From contig JBDTMC010000129.1 of assembly GCA_039934475.1 (NCBI GenBank), positions 1 through 17,230 on the forward strand: 17,230 bases of DNA. The letters run 5' to 3'. Source of the stretch: JBDTMC01 sp039934475 (GTDB lineage Bacteria; Acidobacteriota; Terriglobia; Bryobacterales; Bryobacteraceae). The notes under the pieces are model-generated. The model was not told the origin of the DNA, did no database searches, and worked only from the letters and a program-made list of their open reading frames with translations. Position numbers and translations under genes: made by a program. Each line of letters begins with the position of its first letter. Position 1 is the first letter of the stretch. Of this stretch, positions 16,135 to 17,230 are shown in pieces.

Positions 16135-17230
16135 TTAGCGGGCGCGCTGGCGTGTAAGGGCCCAGAATCCAATGGCCAGCGCAGCCGCAACGGCCAATCC
16201 GCCATTCAGTTGGAACCACGAGTTCGGCTGCTCCAGCAGAGCCGCGCCACCTTCCAGAGAGGCGAGCCAGAAGAACGCCACGGCGAACGTGACGGGCGCG
16301 GCATCACAGGTGCGTAAGAGCAGAAGCGCGACGGCCACCCACACGCAGCCACTGGCGAAAGCGAATGCGGCCAGCGGGAACACCGGCGCGCTGGCGGCAG
16401 ACATCGCAACTAATCCGCCGATCGCTAGCAGCCTTCGCCGTGGCGGCACAAACCCTGTGAAGGCGGCCAGGCCGATGCCCAGCAAAAGAGTTCGTCCCAC
16501 ACCGGAGCTGAACGCCTGCTGCAGTACGGTCCAGGCAGGCGACAGGCTATCCATCCCCGGAATGTTCTCCGGACCGCCGCGAAAGCGTGGCCCGGGAACC
16601 ATCTGTTCCAACCACGTGAGCCAGCGCGCCGTACCCCACAAAACTGCTGCCGCCGCTGCCGCGTGCCACCCTGCCAGTGGCCGTGCAGCCATGCCCATCG
16701 CCGCCTGGGCGAATACGTCGAACGCCATCGCTCCGAAAAAGAAACCCGCACCGACAACAAGACCTAACATCACCCGCGACGCTGCCAGGCTGGCGACGTA
16801 GTTCTCCAACGGCGTATCCGTGCTGTAGCCGGACATGATGTTCGGCCATCCATTGGCGACTCCTGCCGCGTAGACGATTACTCCGGCCGCCGCCAGCGCC
16901 GCGTAAGAGCTCCAGTGGAAACGGTGGGCCGGCGTGCCATGGCCGGACACGCGCCGCAGGAAAACGATCAAGAGCGGCAGCGCCATCACGCCCAGCGTTG
17001 CCGGGAACAGAAACGCTGTCATCCTCGGTTTCTCGTACTCACGCATCCACTGTTCGGGGAGCTTGAGGAAGCGGCGGAAATTCGATACTTCATCGCCGAT
17101 GACTTCCGTGGAAACACGCGCCGCGGCTTCACCCGAATGAAAGTCGGTGGATTCCCAGATGAACGAATGGTCTGTTCGATGCGCGCGCTTCTCAGTCTGG
17201 GCATCCATCAACTTAAAACGCTCGACAGAT
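16135..17230 (-). CDS. Polytopic membrane protein, 5'-truncated by window edge
   Basis: The frame ending at TAA 16137-16135 stays open to the right edge. In-frame ATG 17208 and TTG 17211 exist but have no ribosome site, so the true start is probably outside the window. The first visible 60 residues are soluble (RTDHSFIWE, GDEVSNFRRFLKLPEQW), followed by about eight or nine hydrophobic segments and a loop MVPGPRFRGGPENIPGMD between them. The soluble part followed by a membrane domain resembles acidobacterial proteins annotated as CPBP intramembrane proteases. However, I cannot find the EExxxR and FxxxH motifs, so I do not assign activity. It is convergent with the enolase-family gene. Confidence 0.7.
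   Translation of the reverse strand, partial: SVERFKLMDAQTEKRAHRTDHSFIWESTDFHSGEAAARVSTEVIGDEVSNFRRFLKLPEQWMREYEKPRMTAFLFPATLGVMALPLLIVFLRRVSGHGTPAHRFHWSSYAALAAAGVIVYAAGVANGWPNIMSGYSTDTPLENYVASLAASRVMLGLVVGAGFFFGAMAFDVFAQAAMGMAARPLAGWHAAAAAAVLWGTARWLTWLEQMVPGPRFRGGPENIPGMDSLSPAWTVLQQAFSSGVGRTLLLGIGLAAFTGFVPPRRRLLAIGGLVAMSAASAPVFPLAAFAFASGCVWVAVALLLLRTCDAAPVTFAVAFFWLASLEGGAALLEQPNSWFQLNGGLAVAAALAIGFWALTRQRAR

Noticed and set aside
16135..17230. CPBP intramembrane metalloprotease assignment for the truncated membrane protein
   Set aside because: The soluble part resembles proteins so annotated, but I see no EExxxR or FxxxH motif in the membrane part, so the activity claim is not supported.
1..17230. 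CRISPR arrays, tRNA/rRNA genes, insertion sequences, integrases or prophage genes
   Set aside because: No regularly spaced repeats, no cloverleaf-like segments, no transposase or integrase motifs found on either strand by reading.

Overview
The window reads as ordinary chromosomal DNA from a GC-rich soil-type bacterium, most likely an Acidobacteriota of the Bryobacterales/Solibacter kind. This is an inference from style, not a database match. The clues are an Oar-like carboxypeptidase-regulatory domain with the typical GQVSESV ending, a small DFSGTW-type barrel protein, MacB-like permeases without a local ATPase, a TPR protein with a gluzincin motif, and GC-rich codon use throughout. I see no tRNA, rRNA, insertion sequence, integrase or CRISPR array. 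Genes are packed tightly on both strands.

Layout. (1) 1-624, minus: the N-terminal 208 residues of an Old Yellow Enzyme of the YqjM type, cut by the window edge. (2) 687-4690, plus: a likely three-gene operon encoding a Tat-exported intradiol dioxygenase, a secreted seven-bladed WD40 protein and a secreted DUF4139 protein interrupted by an Oar-like domain. (3) 13049-4668, minus: seven collinear genes with very small gaps or 4-bp overlaps. In transcription order they encode a GAF-ANTAR RNA-binding antiterminator, a YheT-like alpha/beta hydrolase, two MacB/FtsX-type permeases, a small barrel-like protein, a TIR protein and a membrane-anchored nSTAND NTPase ending in an RDD domain. (4) 13152-16131, plus: a secreted HEXXH/TPR protein followed by an enolase-superfamily enzyme. 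(5) 16135-17230, minus: the C-terminal part of a polytopic membrane protein that runs off the right edge.

The most interesting part is the end of the minus-strand run. A TIR protein, with a credible NADase-type glutamate in its first domain and two further degenerate TIR-like modules, is translationally coupled (ATGA overlap) to a P-loop STAND NTPase. In place of the usual WD40 or TPR sensor, that NTPase carries membrane segments and an RDD domain. It looks like a candidate membrane-sited sensing/effector pair, possibly anti-phage or stress related. At the other end, the ANTAR gene is followed at once by a GC-rich hairpin (12225-12273) that covers the start of the next gene and is followed by a T-rich stretch. 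This suggests that the antiterminator may control read-through into its own operon.
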